From positions 1-64,000 of the forward strand of contig JAJZRF010000006.1 in NCBI GenBank assembly GCA_021847425.1: 64,000 bases of DNA. The letters are read 5' to 3'. Made by a program: the position numbers and the translations under genes. Below the pieces are notes generated by a model. That model saw nothing but the letters and a program-made list of their open reading frames with translations. It was not told where the DNA came from and did not search any database. Shown here piece by piece: positions 16,929 to 26,183 of the stretch. Position 1 is the stretch's first letter, and each line of letters starts with the position of its first letter. This stretch comes from Deltaproteobacteria bacterium. Lineage in GTDB: Bacteria > Desulfobacterota > Desulfobulbia > Desulfobulbales > Desulfurivibrionaceae.

Positions 16929-17597
16929 ATGCCCGACCTCACTCCCCTTTGGCTGACCCTGAAGGTGGCGGCCACAGCCACCGCCCTTTCCCTGGGCGTT
17001 GCCGTGGCCTTCGCCTGGCTCGTGGCGCGCCGCTCTTTTCCGGGCCGCGAACTCCTGGACGCCGTGCTCACCCTGCCCCTGGTCCTGCCGCCCACGGTGC
17101 TCGGCTACTACCTCATCGTGGTCTGGGGCAGAAACGGCTGGCTGGGCGGCTGGCTGTATCAGCATCTGGGGGTTACCCTGATGTTCACCTGGCAGGGGGC
17201 GGTGCTGGCCGCAAGCGTGGTCTCCTTCCCCCTGCTGTTCAAGTCGGCCCGCGCCGCCTTTGAAGGGGTGCCCGCCGAGTACGAGCAGGCGGCCCGCATC
17301 CTGGGAGATGCGGAGTTTGCCGTGTTCTGGCGGATTACCCTGCCCTTGGCCGCGAGAGGGCTGCTGGCCGGGGTGATGCTGGCCTTTGCCAGAGCCATGG
17401 GCGACTTCGGCGCGACCCTGATGGTGGCCGGCAACATCCGGGGGCGGACCCAGACCGCTGCCCTGGCGGTATTTGACGCTGTCCAGGCCGGGGATTATTC
17501 CCTGGCCAACACCCTGGTGGTCATTATGTCGTTTGCCTGCGTGGTCATCCTGGTCATGACCAACAAGCTGGCGGCCCGGTCGCAGAGAGGACGATGA
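16929..17597 (+). CDS. modB: molybdate ABC transporter permease
   Basis: The 222-residue inner-membrane protein has five or six hydrophobic helices and the permease EAA loop that contacts the ATPase (YEQAARILGDAEFAVFWRIT). PLVLPPTVLGYYLIV and RAMGDFGATLMVAGNIRGRT are characteristic ModB segments. The ATG at 16929 lies 17 bp after the modA stop, and the longer upstream frame is the modA overlap. Its end overlaps the modC start as ATGA. Confidence 0.93.
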   Translation: MPDLTPLWLTLKVAATATALSLGVAVAFAWLVARRSFPGRELLDAVLTLPLVLPPTVLGYYLIVVWGRNGWLGGWLYQHLGVTLMFTWQGAVLAASVVSFPLLFKSARAAFEGVPAEYEQAARILGDAEFAVFWRITLPLAARGLLAGVMLAFARAMGDFGATLMVAGNIRGRTQTAALAVFDAVQAGDYSLANTLVVIMSFACVVILVMTNKLAARSQRGR

Positions 17598-18304
17598 AGC
17601 TCAGCGTCGATATCGGGAAAACCCTGCGCTCGCGGGAGCGGGAGTTCCATCTCCGCGCCGCCTTTTCCTCCTCGGACGACCTCACCGTGATTTTCGGTGC
17701 ATCCGGTTCCGGCAAGAGTCTCACCATTCAGGCCATTGCCGGACTGGTCACCCCGGAACGCGGCAGGATCACGGTGGAGGACAGGGTTCTGTTTGATCAG
17801 GAACAGGGAGTCAACCTGCCTGCGCGCCATCGCCAGGTCGGCTACCTCTTTCAGGATTACGCCCTGTTTCCCCACCTCACCGTGCGGGAAAACATCGCCT
17901 ACCCCATGAAGAAAGCCTGGCAATGGGGAATCCCACCCCACTTCGACCAGAAGGTGATGGAGATCATGGAGGCCTTCGAGATTGCCTCCCTGGCGAAAAA
18001 TCATCCCCACGAGCTGTCCGGCGGCCAGAAACAGCGGGTGGCCCTGGCCAGGGCCATGATCAAGAGGCCCTCGCTCCTGCTGCTGGACGAGCCCTTTTCC
18101 GCCATGGATGCCATGCTGCGCCAGCGGATGCGCCTGGAGCTGCTTGAAATCAGAAAACGGTTTGCCGTGCCGCTGGTGGTGATCACCCACGATCCGGCCG
18201 ACGTGGAGGTCTTTGGCGATACCCTGGTTGTCTTTGCCAATGGGCGGGTGGAGGAGATCAACGGTCGAAGAGATCCTGCCGCAGCTGAAGAGAACCGTGG
18301 GTAA
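17594..18304 (+). CDS. modC: molybdate ABC transporter ATP-binding protein
   Basis: The 236-residue ATPase has Walker A GASGSGKS (near residue 36), Q-loop LFQDYALFPHLT, signature ELSGGQKQRVALARA, Walker B LLLLDEPFSA and the switch His in VITHDP. It is shorter than E. coli ModC (~350 residues) because the C-terminal molybdate-binding TOBE domain is missing. modE here also lacks such a domain, so intracellular molybdate sensing is not encoded in this operon. Translation is coupled to modB by the ATGA overlap. Confidence 0.92.
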   Translation: MKLSVDIGKTLRSREREFHLRAAFSSSDDLTVIFGASGSGKSLTIQAIAGLVTPERGRITVEDRVLFDQEQGVNLPARHRQVGYLFQDYALFPHLTVRENIAYPMKKAWQWGIPPHFDQKVMEIMEAFEIASLAKNHPHELSGGQKQRVALARAMIKRPSLLLLDEPFSAMDAMLRQRMRLELLEIRKRFAVPLVVITHDPADVEVFGDTLVVFANGRVEEINGRRDPAAAEENRG

Positions 18305-18527
18305 ACGGCGTCAATCTTTGCCGACAATTCCCTGGCTTTTCTCCCCTGACTCCGGAGAGAGTACGACTTGATACCACCTTCTTTCCTATCCCCCTCCCCT
18401 CCTCTTTTTTCCCTAAAACCATCTCCCTGTTTGCACTGAACCTCTTTCCCCTATACAATGAAAAAAAGCCTCCCGGCTCCATCGCCGGAAAAGCCTGCCG
18501 AACACAATCCGCACAGGATTTAACTCC

Positions 18528-19160
18528 ATGTTCGATTTTTCAGAACACATAAAATTCGTCATCTCCCTCTTCGCCATCGTCAACCCCATTGGCGCCATCC
18601 CCATCTACATCAGCCTCACCGACGGCTACCGCCCGGAGGACCGGGCCAGGATCGTCCGGATCACTCCGGTCGCCGTGGTGGCCATTCTGCTGGTAACCCT
18701 GGTCAGCGGCGAGTTCATCCTCCGTTTTTTCGGGATCTCCATCGACTCCTTCCGGGTGGGCGGCGGCATTCTCCTTTTGCTCATGGCCACCTCCATGCTC
18801 CAGGCCAAGACCAGCCGGACCGCTCACACCAGCGACGAGGCCGAGGAAACCGTGGACCGCGAAACCATCGCCGTTGTCCCTCTGGCCATTCCCCTGCTCT
18901 CCGGGCCGGGCGCCATCAGCACGGTTATCGTGTACGCCTACAAGGCAAAAGGGGTTTCGGCCTATGTGATTACCAGCGCGGGCATTCTCCTCATCGGCCT
19001 GGCAATTTTTCTTTCCCTGTCGGCCGCGCCCTACATTGCCAAAAAACTCGGCAAAACCGGGATCAACATCATCACCCGGATCATGGGCCTTATCCTGGCA
19101 GCCATTGCCGTGGAATTTATCACCACCGGCTTGAAGAACATCTTCCAGATTCCGACCTGA
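18528..19160 (+). CDS. MarC-family integral membrane protein
   Basis: This 210-residue protein has six predicted membrane helices and the MarC/YchE landmarks SLFAIVNPIGAIPIYISLT near the N-terminus, RVGGGILLLLMATSMLQ, and PLAIPLLSGPGAISTVIVY. The family's function is not firmly known. Links to antibiotic efflux were proposed for MarC and later questioned. It begins 223 bp after modC and is followed by a stress-type protein and a P-type ATPase. Confidence 0.88.
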   Translation: MFDFSEHIKFVISLFAIVNPIGAIPIYISLTDGYRPEDRARIVRITPVAVVAILLVTLVSGEFILRFFGISIDSFRVGGGILLLLMATSMLQAKTSRTAHTSDEAEETVDRETIAVVPLAIPLLSGPGAISTVIVYAYKAKGVSAYVITSAGILLIGLAIFLSLSAAPYIAKKLGKTGINIITRIMGLILAAIAVEFITTGLKNIFQIPT

Positions 19161-19199
19161 TCCCCAGATCCTCCGGCCACAACCAGGAGATCCACGCCC

Positions 19200-20027
19200 A
19201 TGAAAGTCGTCGCTGCGATGAACGGCCTTGTTTCCTCGGATGTCGCGGCGCTCTATGCCCTGCGGTATGCCGCGCTCTTTGACCACACCCTCTGCCTGCT
19301 CCATGTGCTCAACCCCACGGACCGGAGGGAGGAGGTGGAGATGAGCATGGCAGAAGCCGAAGAGGCGGCCTTCCATTACGGAGTCAAGACCGAACGGGTT
19401 TTCCTGACCGGAGAACCGGCCGACGCCATCGAGAAATATCTTGCCGCAACCAGAACCGACACTCTCTTCTGCAGCACCAGGATTAGAAAGAAAAAACGGT
19501 TTTTCCAGAACTCGCTCAGCGAAAAACTGAGCCGGTTGTCCCTGCCCGCCAATCTGGCCGTGCTCCGGGTCGCCCACGTGAACGCGGTTTTCGTAACCGA
19601 AAACATCCTGCTCCCCATCAGGGAAGACCGGCTGTCGGCACGGAAATTCGCTTTTTTCAGCGCCATGGCCAAGGCCTTTGGCGCCGCAACGGAGATATAC
19701 AGCATCCATCCCGCGGACAGGCGCAGAATAGATGCCATGGATACCCATACCGCCAGAATGCTGTTCCAGAAGATCAACTCACGCCTGGGCCACTATGCCA
19801 ATACCATGAAGCTCCTGGATATTCCCCTGACCATCAAGCACGCCCTGACCTCCAGCGAAGTTGACCAGATCCTTCACCACCTGGCCCGCCATAATTTCCA
19901 GCTCATGATCATCGGGGGCAGGAGGCTTGCCAAATTTCCCGGATTTTTCCGGGAAAACCCCATGGAAAGACTCTTTTGGCACACGCCGGTGAACACCATC
20001 GCCTTCTACGCCAGGGAAAAAAGATGA
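19200..20027 (+). CDS. UspA-like universal stress protein (two-domain)
   Basis: The 275-residue protein resembles tandem universal stress domains: KVVAAMNGLVSSDVAALYALRYAALF opens the first Rossmann-like unit, RTDTLFCSTRIRKKKRF carries a late strand, and the second unit includes FQLMIIGGRR and NTIAFYAR. No full ATP-binding signature is evident in either half. Its stop overlaps the ATPase start (ATGA at 20024-20027), so it is probably a partner or regulator of that transporter under stress. That role is inferred from the coupling. Confidence 0.65.
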   Translation: MKVVAAMNGLVSSDVAALYALRYAALFDHTLCLLHVLNPTDRREEVEMSMAEAEEAAFHYGVKTERVFLTGEPADAIEKYLAATRTDTLFCSTRIRKKKRFFQNSLSEKLSRLSLPANLAVLRVAHVNAVFVTENILLPIREDRLSARKFAFFSAMAKAFGAATEIYSIHPADRRRIDAMDTHTARMLFQKINSRLGHYANTMKLLDIPLTIKHALTSSEVDQILHHLARHNFQLMIIGGRRLAKFPGFFRENPMERLFWHTPVNTIAFYAREKR

Positions 20028-22726
20028 CGCAGCTCTTCGCCCTCGACCGCCAAGCCCTTTTCCAGCGGCTGAAAACCTCGGAAAAAGGCCTGGACCCCGA
20101 GCAGGTAGCCCGGCGGCTCGTGGAGTTCGGCGCCAACGAGCTGGCAACCGCGGCGAAAAAAAACTACCTCCTTGCCTATCTGGGCCAGTACGGCAATTTT
20201 TTCGCCATTCTCCTGGAAGCGGCAGCCCTCCTCTCCTTTGCCGCCGATTATTACGATCCGGGTCAAGGCACGATCCTGGGCTACGCCATCCTCGGCGCGG
20301 TGATCATCAACGCCACCTTCACCTTCTGGCAGGAATACCGGGCGGACAAGGCCATGGAGGAACTGCTCAAGCTGATGCCCACCAAGGTTTCCCTGCGCCG
20401 GAATGGAAAGGTGGTCGCAACCACGGCGCACGAGATTGTGCCAGGCGACATCATGCTTCTGGAAGAGGGAGACAAGGTCGCGGCGGACGGAATTCTCATC
20501 GAGGCAACCTCGCTGTATCTCAACCTTTCCTCCCTCACCGGCGAATCAGCACCCGTGGCCCGCAATCTTCTGCCGGGCGAGACACAACGGGCCCTGGACG
20601 CCAAAAACATGATCTTTGCCGGAACCACCGTGCTTTCCGGCAGCGGGGTCGCCGTGGCCAGCGCCACGGGCAATGCCACGGAATTCGGCAAGATCGCCAG
20701 CCTCACCAAAAACGTGCGCAAGGCCATCACCCCCATGCAGCGGGAGATCGTTCACATCACCCGCATCCTCACGGTCATTGCCCTGCTCATGGGCGGCTCT
20801 TTTTTCGCCCTCGGCCTCTTTTCCGGCAAGGGGATCATGCTCGCCTCAACCTTTGCCATCGCCCTCATTGTCGCCAATGTGCCGGAAGGATTGCTGCCGA
20901 CCATTGCCCTGTCGCTCTCCCTGGCCAGCCAGCGCATGGCCCGGCACAATGCCCTGATCAAAAACCTCGACTCCGTGGAAACCCTGGGCAGCGTCACGGT
21001 CATCTGCACGGACAAAACCGGCACCCTGACCAGAAACGAAATGACTCTAACGCACCTCTGGCTGGCGGGCGGAGAACAGGTTGCCATTTCCGGGAAGGGC
21101 TACCAAGAGCCGGGAGATTTTTCCCTTGACCGCCCCAACGACACCTCGGAAGATCGCCTTGCCGCCGTGCTCATGGCAGGACTCCTCAACTGCCGCGCCA
21201 AGATCGACGGGGAAGGGTTGCACGGCGACCCCACCGAACTGGCCCTCGTCGCCGCGGCCCGCAAAAAGGGGATCAGCCCGCCGGCCATGAAAAAGGTCCA
21301 GGAATTCATCTTCACCAGCGAGCGCAAGATGATGTCATCCGTCTATCAGGATGGGGATGCAACCAGGCTCTTTGCCAAGGGCGCGGTGGAGGCGCTGCTG
21401 CCCCGATGCACCTCCTGCCTGGCCGAGGACAACTCGGTGCAGCCCTTCACCGATGCGGCAAGGGAGGCCACCCTTGCCCAGGCCAAGGAGTTCGAAAGCC
21501 AGGCCTTGCGGGTGCTGGTGATCGCCCGTAACGACAAGGCGAGTGAAGAAGGCTTGACCCTGCTGGGCCTTGCCGCCATCATGGATCTGCCTCGCCAGGG
21601 CGTGTCCGAGGCGGTGGCAACCTGCAAAGCCGCCGGCATCCGGACCATGATGATCACCGGCGACAACCCGCGCACCGCCGCCGCCATTGCCGGGCAAATC
21701 GGCATGCTGCACGACCGGGTCATCACCGGCCCCGAACTGGAAACCATGGGTGATGAGCAACTGGAGGAAATCCTTGCCAAAGAGACGGTCCTCTTTGCCC
21801 GCATGGCCAGCAGCCAGAAGCTGCGCATCGCCACGGCTCTTCAGAGCCTCGACGAGGTGGTGGCCATGACCGGCGACGGGGTCAACGACGCGCCCGCCCT
21901 CAAAAAAGCGGACATCGGCATCGCCATGGGCCTCTCCGGCTCCGAAGTCGCCAAGGAAGCGGCGGACATGGTGCTGCTCGATGACAACTTCTCCTCCATC
22001 GTCATCGCCATTGAGGAAGGCCGGACCGTGTATTTCAACATCAAGAAATTCGTCACCTACATCCTCTCCCACAACGCGCCGGAACTGGTGCCCTATATCC
22101 TGCAGTTTTTCCTGAAAATCCCGCTGCCGCTCTCGGTGATCCAGATCATCTCCATTGATCTCGGTTCGGACATGCTTCCCGGCTTGGCCTTGGGCAGCGA
22201 AAGACCGGAAAAAAACATCATGAACCAGCCGCCGGTGAGCAGAAAGGGAAAAATTCTCGACCGGGAGGTGTTCCTGCGGGGCTATTTTTTTCTGGGGCTT
22301 ATCGAGGCCACGGCCGCCATGGCCGCCTTCCTCTTCTTCCTCCTCTTGCATGGCTGGCAATACGGGACCGTGGTTCTTGCCGATCCCTTGCTGCACCGGC
22401 AGGCCATGACCATGACCCTGCTGGGCGTGATCTCCTGCCAGATGTTCAATGCCTGGACCATGCGGAGCTGGGAATTTTCCGCCTTCAGCCTCGGATTCTT
22501 TTCCAACCGCCTGATGCTGTGGGCCATGGCGGTCAATCTGGCCTGGGCCTGGGCACTGCTCAACGTGGCCGCGGTGCAGAGGGTGTTCAACACCGCCCAT
22601 GTGCCATTGACCGATCTCTGGATATTGCTGCTCTTTCCCATCCTGCTCTTTGCCGGGCATGAACTGTACAAATGGCTGCGGTGCCACGGGAAAAGCCGCA
22701 GCACCGCCCAGCCGGATCGCGCCTGA
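20024..22726 (+). CDS. cation-translocating P-type ATPase (P2 class)
   Basis: The 900-residue membrane pump has the phosphorylation site ICTDKTGTLTRNE, the actuator motif LTGESAPV, the hinge TGDGVNDAPALKKADIGIAMG, and the transmembrane motif NVPEGLLPTIALSLS. An N-terminal cation-ATPase domain and a C-terminal helix bundle are present. PEGL in helix 4 and the overall shape fit the P2 class (Ca2+, Na+/K+ or H+/K+-like), not heavy-metal P1B pumps, since no CPC motif appears. The transported ion cannot be fixed. The start is the ATG coupled to the Usp-like gene, and the open frame extends slightly upstream without support. Confidence 0.88.
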   Translation: MTQLFALDRQALFQRLKTSEKGLDPEQVARRLVEFGANELATAAKKNYLLAYLGQYGNFFAILLEAAALLSFAADYYDPGQGTILGYAILGAVIINATFTFWQEYRADKAMEELLKLMPTKVSLRRNGKVVATTAHEIVPGDIMLLEEGDKVAADGILIEATSLYLNLSSLTGESAPVARNLLPGETQRALDAKNMIFAGTTVLSGSGVAVASATGNATEFGKIASLTKNVRKAITPMQREIVHITRILTVIALLMGGSFFALGLFSGKGIMLASTFAIALIVANVPEGLLPTIALSLSLASQRMARHNALIKNLDSVETLGSVTVICTDKTGTLTRNEMTLTHLWLAGGEQVAISGKGYQEPGDFSLDRPNDTSEDRLAAVLMAGLLNCRAKIDGEGLHGDPTELALVAAARKKGISPPAMKKVQEFIFTSERKMMSSVYQDGDATRLFAKGAVEALLPRCTSCLAEDNSVQPFTDAAREATLAQAKEFESQALRVLVIARNDKASEEGLTLLGLAAIMDLPRQGVSEAVATCKAAGIRTMMITGDNPRTAAAIAGQIGMLHDRVITGPELETMGDEQLEEILAKETVLFARMASSQKLRIATALQSLDEVVAMTGDGVNDAPALKKADIGIAMGLSGSEVAKEAADMVLLDDNFSSIVIAIEEGRTVYFNIKKFVTYILSHNAPELVPYILQFFLKIPLPLSVIQIISIDLGSDMLPGLALGSERPEKNIMNQPPVSRKGKILDREVFLRGYFFLGLIEATAAMAAFLFFLLLHGWQYGTVVLADPLLHRQAMTMTLLGVISCQMFNAWTMRSWEFSAFSLGFFSNRLMLWAMAVNLAWAWALLNVAAVQRVFNTAHVPLTDLWILLLFPILLFAGHELYKWLRCHGKSRSTAQPDRA

Positions 22727-22871
22727 GCAGATCCCATGCTCCCATTCCCTTACGCCGCGTGCGCCATTTTTTTTCTTCGCAACCCTCTCTAAAAATGATA
22801 CCCTTGCCGATGTAAGATAATCAGCCTTCGGCTGCTCCTGTCATTTGAAAATCGAAACGGATGCGCACGCC

Positions 22872-23768
22872 ATGACCACCATTGATTTCAACGCCCAGCG
22901 CCTTGATCATGCCAAGCAGATCGTCAGCAAGATCAAGCTGCCGGCCCAGCCCACCATCGTCATTGAGATCAACAAGGAAATGCGCACCGAACATCCCCAC
23001 TTTGCACGCATCGCAAATCTGGTGACGCAGGATGCCTCGATAAGCGCCAAGGTCATCAACGTCATCAACTCGCCTTTCTTCGGCCTGGCCAACAAGTGCG
23101 AATCCATCGTCAAGGCCCTCACCTTCATGGGGCTGGAAAATTTCCGCAAGGTGGTGCTCACCGCCTGCCTGCAGGATGCCTTGGGCGGCGGCACCGCAAC
23201 GGACAAGGTGTTTTGGGATCATTCCCTGCACACGGCGGTGGCGGCGGAATCCCTGGCCAAGACCATGCGCGGCATCCTGACCGCCGAGGATATCACCCCG
23301 GACATGGCCTACATGACCGGTCTGTTCCACGACTGCGCCATCCCGATGCTGCTCAAACGCAGCCCGGAATACCAGCCGTTCACCGATGCCGCCCTCAGCC
23401 ATCAGCGCGACATCATCCAGGATGAAGACACGGTGGTCGGCTCCGACCACTGCGTGGTGGGAGGGCTGCTGGCCAAAACCTGGTCGCTGCCCGATGCGGT
23501 ATGCAAGACCATCATCCACCACCATACCTCCAACCTCGCCGGGCAGGGCGCCGTGCCGGCCAAGCTCATTGCCCTCACCAGGGTCGCCGACTACCTCGCC
23601 TACACCTTTGGCTTTTCCATCGGCATGATGGACCGGATCATCGATGGCGAATGGGACCCTGAGGAATGGAGCGAAGTCAACGACTCCGTGCTGCATGAGC
23701 TAAATCTGGGGCCGGACGACCTCATCGACATGAAAGATCAGATCTTCGAGCAGCTCTCCGTTCAGTGA
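22872..23768 (+). CDS. HDOD-domain signalling protein
   Basis: The ~298-residue protein carries an HDOD domain, a relative of HD phosphohydrolases. Visible blocks are KLPAQPTIVIEINKEM, LVTQDASISAKVINVINSPFF, ITPDMAYMTGLFHDCAIPML and the histidine-rich IIHHHTSN. HDOD proteins usually act as signalling or scaffold proteins without confirmed catalysis. A TTG at 22845 would add nine residues. The ATG at 22872 is chosen, though its ribosome site is weak. A degenerate copy of this gene's last 20 codons lies at 39773-39832, on the far side of the CRISPR island. Confidence 0.85.
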   Translation: MTTIDFNAQRLDHAKQIVSKIKLPAQPTIVIEINKEMRTEHPHFARIANLVTQDASISAKVINVINSPFFGLANKCESIVKALTFMGLENFRKVVLTACLQDALGGGTATDKVFWDHSLHTAVAAESLAKTMRGILTAEDITPDMAYMTGLFHDCAIPMLLKRSPEYQPFTDAALSHQRDIIQDEDTVVGSDHCVVGGLLAKTWSLPDAVCKTIIHHHTSNLAGQGAVPAKLIALTRVADYLAYTFGFSIGMMDRIIDGEWDPEEWSEVNDSVLHELNLGPDDLIDMKDQIFEQLSVQ

Positions 23769-24107
23769 TCCCCGCCAGGGGCCTCATCCATATTCCCAAG
23801 CCTTACGGGTCAGCGGAAGAATATCCGCCCGGAAATCGACCCCGCCTCGACAACTGAAACCCGCCTGATTCCAATTCCCGCTGTCCCATGCGTTACAAGC
23901 AGGTACTGTGTGCCACGAAATTTCCCTGGTTGCCGCAAAAGCGCCAGGACTCAAAAACAAATCGGCGGCTCCATTAAGCAAACCCCGGAATGAGGCGATG
24001 CAGGCGGCCGGCAACACCCGTCGCGCTCCCTATGCCCGCCTCCGGCAACGAGGCAGACAGCCGGAGATTTTTCCGCAAATCAGGATTGACGAAAGCGGCA
24101 CATTGCG
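23769..24107. other. intergenic region at the left edge of the accessory island
   Basis: No protein family is recognisable in this 339-bp stretch after the HDOD stop codon, and no strong hairpin was seen. It is the most likely left junction of the island because the next genes are a toxin-antitoxin pair. Confidence 0.4.
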
Positions 24108-24133
24108 CGTATTATATTACGTATGATAATACG
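24108..24133 (+). promoter_or_regulatory. palindromic operator/promoter of the Phd-RelE pair
   Basis: CGTATTAT (24108-24115) and ATAATACG (24126-24133) are inverted repeats 10 bp apart, overlapping a TATGAT-like -10 box. They lie ~20 bp before the antitoxin start. Antitoxins of this type bind such palindromes to repress their own operon. Confidence 0.65.
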
Positions 24134-24154
24134 ACAAATAAGGAGGGCCATGAC

Positions 24155-24445
24155 ATGCGGGCAAACTTTACGCGGGATGAGATGATCAGCGCCACTGCCG
24201 CGGCAAAGAATTTCGGCAGGGTCGTTACGGAGCTTGCCGAACACAAAAGGGACAAGACCGCCGTAGTCAAAAACAATGAAATCACCGCGGTCATCCTGCC
24301 GGTCGAGGAGTATGAATACATGGCGGACATCGTCGAGTTCGTCGAACACCTCGAAATTTACGACCTCGTCACCAAGAGAAAGAAAGACACCGGCAAACGG
24401 ATTCCCCTGGACTCGCTCCTGCAGGAGGAAGGCATTGCCTTATAA
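24155..24445 (+). CDS. Phd/YefM-family antitoxin
   Basis: The 96-residue protein has the Phd/YefM N-terminal fold that binds DNA as a dimer: SATAAAKNFGRVVTEL, then KTAVVKNNEITAVILPVEEYEYM. Its C-terminal half (about residues 60-96) should wrap and neutralise the toxin. AAGGAGGG precedes the ATG at 24155. The toxin gene follows 37 bp downstream and a palindromic operator lies upstream, together a standard type II toxin-antitoxin layout. Confidence 0.88.
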   Translation: MRANFTRDEMISATAAAKNFGRVVTELAEHKRDKTAVVKNNEITAVILPVEEYEYMADIVEFVEHLEIYDLVTKRKKDTGKRIPLDSLLQEEGIAL

Positions 24446-24482
24446 AGCTGAGTTGAGCAGCTTGCCTGCTCAAACGAAACTT

Positions 24483-24797
24483 ATGCCCTTTGGGTACAAG
24501 ATGGTGTTCACCGAGGACGCGGCCGCCGATTTCAGAGCCCTGGACGGTTCGCTCAAGAAACCGGTCGCAGCGCAGCTCAAAAAGCTGGAAGCCTCCCCCT
24601 ATCTCGGCCAGCCGCTCGGCAACATGCGCGGTTTTGACCTGACCGGTTATTACAAGCTGTATGCGGTCCGGAAATCGATCCGGGTGATGTACCGGATCGT
24701 GGAGGACGAAGTGATCGTCGAGGTGGTCGGGATCGGCAAGCGGGCGGATTTCGAGGTCTATGCCGACGTGGCCCGGAGATTGCTCAGAAAGGAATAA
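24483..24797 (+). CDS. RelE/ParE-family toxin
   Basis: The ~104-residue product has the RelE fold: an N-terminal strand (MVFTEDAAADFRAL), basic helices (KKPVAAQLKKLEA), then LGNMRGFDLTGYYKLYAVRKSIRVMYRIV and VEVVGIGKRADFEVYA. RelE members cleave mRNA on the ribosome and ParE members poison gyrase; sequence alone does not separate them here. The start is uncertain: ATG 24483 is taken, with ATG 24501 as an alternative. The cognate antitoxin is immediately upstream. Confidence 0.85.
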   Translation: MPFGYKMVFTEDAAADFRALDGSLKKPVAAQLKKLEASPYLGQPLGNMRGFDLTGYYKLYAVRKSIRVMYRIVEDEVIVEVVGIGKRADFEVYADVARRLLRKE

Positions 24798-24947
24798 AGA
24801 CCATCAGAAAGTCACGCTAAACACGGCTGCGGAAAAACAGGGGGATGTCCCGCTTCCCATTGCTGAGCCTATCTCAATTCCTCGCATCGCACGGAGTGCC
24901 TCCTTTCTTACAGGTCGGTGGCGCGTTGCCTGCGTATCAAAATAACC

Positions 24948-24979
24948 TTGATATTATTTTTACAGTCTGATTATATAAT
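24948..24979 (+). promoter_or_regulatory. candidate promoter of mobile mystery protein A
   Basis: TTGATA (24948-24953) and an AT-rich TATATA/TATAAT box (24972-24979) lie 18-20 bp apart, about 50 bp before the start codon. The surrounding ~80 bp are far more AT-rich than the neighbouring genes. Confidence 0.45.
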
Positions 24980-25026
24980 AAATATATGATTAAGATCAGA
25001 AGTAAATATAATATATTGGTTATTTT

Positions 25027-25497
25027 ATGAAAGCGAAATACAAGCAGATTGCCCGACTACAGCTCGACGCCACCTTGTCGCTGTTCGGCGTAGTAAGGAA
25101 CATGCAGCCTCCGGCAAAGGGCTGGATACGGGCGGTGCGTGAGGCGCTTGGTATGTCCGGCAAGCAGTTAGCCCACCGGCTCAATGTTTCCCAGCCCCGC
25201 GTCCATAGGCTGGAGCAGGACGAGCCCTCCGGCGCGTTGACGCTCAAGACCATGCGCCAAGCGGCCGAGGCGCTGGATTGTATCTTTGTCTATGCTCTTG
25301 TCCCCCGTTCTTCGCTGGAAAACACCGTAAGGGAACAGGCCCGGCTGGTGACCGGCGAGCGGCTGCAACGGGTAGCCCACACCATGCTTCTGGAGGCACA
25401 GGGCCTTTCCGGCAAGGAACAACAAGCCTCCTTGGATGCAGCCATAGAGGAGCTGGTACGAGAGACGCCCACGGATCTTTGGGATATGAAATCATGA
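25027..25497 (+). CDS. mobile mystery protein A (helix-turn-helix)
   Basis: The 156-residue protein matches the family called mobile mystery protein A, nearly always found next to mobile mystery protein B on mobile or accessory DNA. A helix-turn-helix spans about residues 40-70 (LGMSGKQLAHRLNVSQPRVHRLEQ). The rest is helical. It probably acts as antitoxin and repressor for the Fic protein downstream, with which it shares an ATGA overlap (25494-25497). That role is inferred from the paired genetics; biochemical proof for the family is not known to me. Confidence 0.85.
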   Translation: MKAKYKQIARLQLDATLSLFGVVRNMQPPAKGWIRAVREALGMSGKQLAHRLNVSQPRVHRLEQDEPSGALTLKTMRQAAEALDCIFVYALVPRSSLENTVREQARLVTGERLQRVAHTMLLEAQGLSGKEQQASLDAAIEELVRETPTDLWDMKS

Positions 25498-26078
25498 AAT
25501 TCGATACCCCGGAAGGGGCAACCCCGCTTGACCCCGATGAAACTGAAGGGTTGCTGCTTTCTCATATCACCACACGGGCTGAGCTGGATCGCTGGGAACA
25601 GGAAAACATAGCCGAGGCCGAGGCGTGGGCTTTCCGCCGCGCCCATCCTGACATCCTCTCCGATGGTTTTGTCAAGCGACTGCACAAGCGGATGTTCGGC
25701 CATGTCTGGCGCTGGGCCGGATCATATCGGAAAACCGGCAAGAATATTGGCGTACCCGCTTGGCAGATAGCCACGGAGTTGCGTGCCCTCTGTGAGGATT
25801 GCGCGGCCTGGATTGATCATGGTGTCTATCCGCCGGACGAGATAGCCGTGCACTTCCATCACCGGCTTACGGCAATTCATCCCTTTGCCAACGGCAATGG
25901 CCGCCATGCCCGATTGATAACCGACATCCTTCTGGCGCAGCTGCTCAAGCAACCACGCTTTACCTGGGGGAGCGGCAACTTGGTCAATGCCGGGGAATGC
26001 CGGAAACAGTATGTCAATGCACTGCGTGCCGCCGACCGGCATGATTACGGGCCGCTGCTGGCCTTTGTGCGTTCATAG
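25494..26078 (+). CDS. mobile mystery protein B (Fic domain)
   Basis: The 194-residue protein has a Fic fold with the active-site motif HPFANGNGRHAR (near residue 128), which in active enzymes transfers AMP or a related group from a nucleotide to a target hydroxyl. Upstream FVKRLHKRMFGHVWRWAGSYR is the matching Fic N-terminal segment. No inhibitory (S/T)xxxE(G/N) helix was recognised in it, so inhibition may come from protein A. With protein A it forms a likely toxin-antitoxin-type addiction pair, immediately left of the CRISPR array. Confidence 0.88.
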   Translation: MKFDTPEGATPLDPDETEGLLLSHITTRAELDRWEQENIAEAEAWAFRRAHPDILSDGFVKRLHKRMFGHVWRWAGSYRKTGKNIGVPAWQIATELRALCEDCAAWIDHGVYPPDEIAVHFHHRLTAIHPFANGNGRHARLITDILLAQLLKQPRFTWGSGNLVNAGECRKQYVNALRAADRHDYGPLLAFVRS

Positions 26079-26183
26079 CGGAGTATTCCGTAGTCAGCAG
26101 GCAAATGCTTTGCCACTATCTAGCTCTTCCTCATGATCTTCAACTGCCCGGTTCATCTCCACGGGTATGGGTGCACATGGGGC

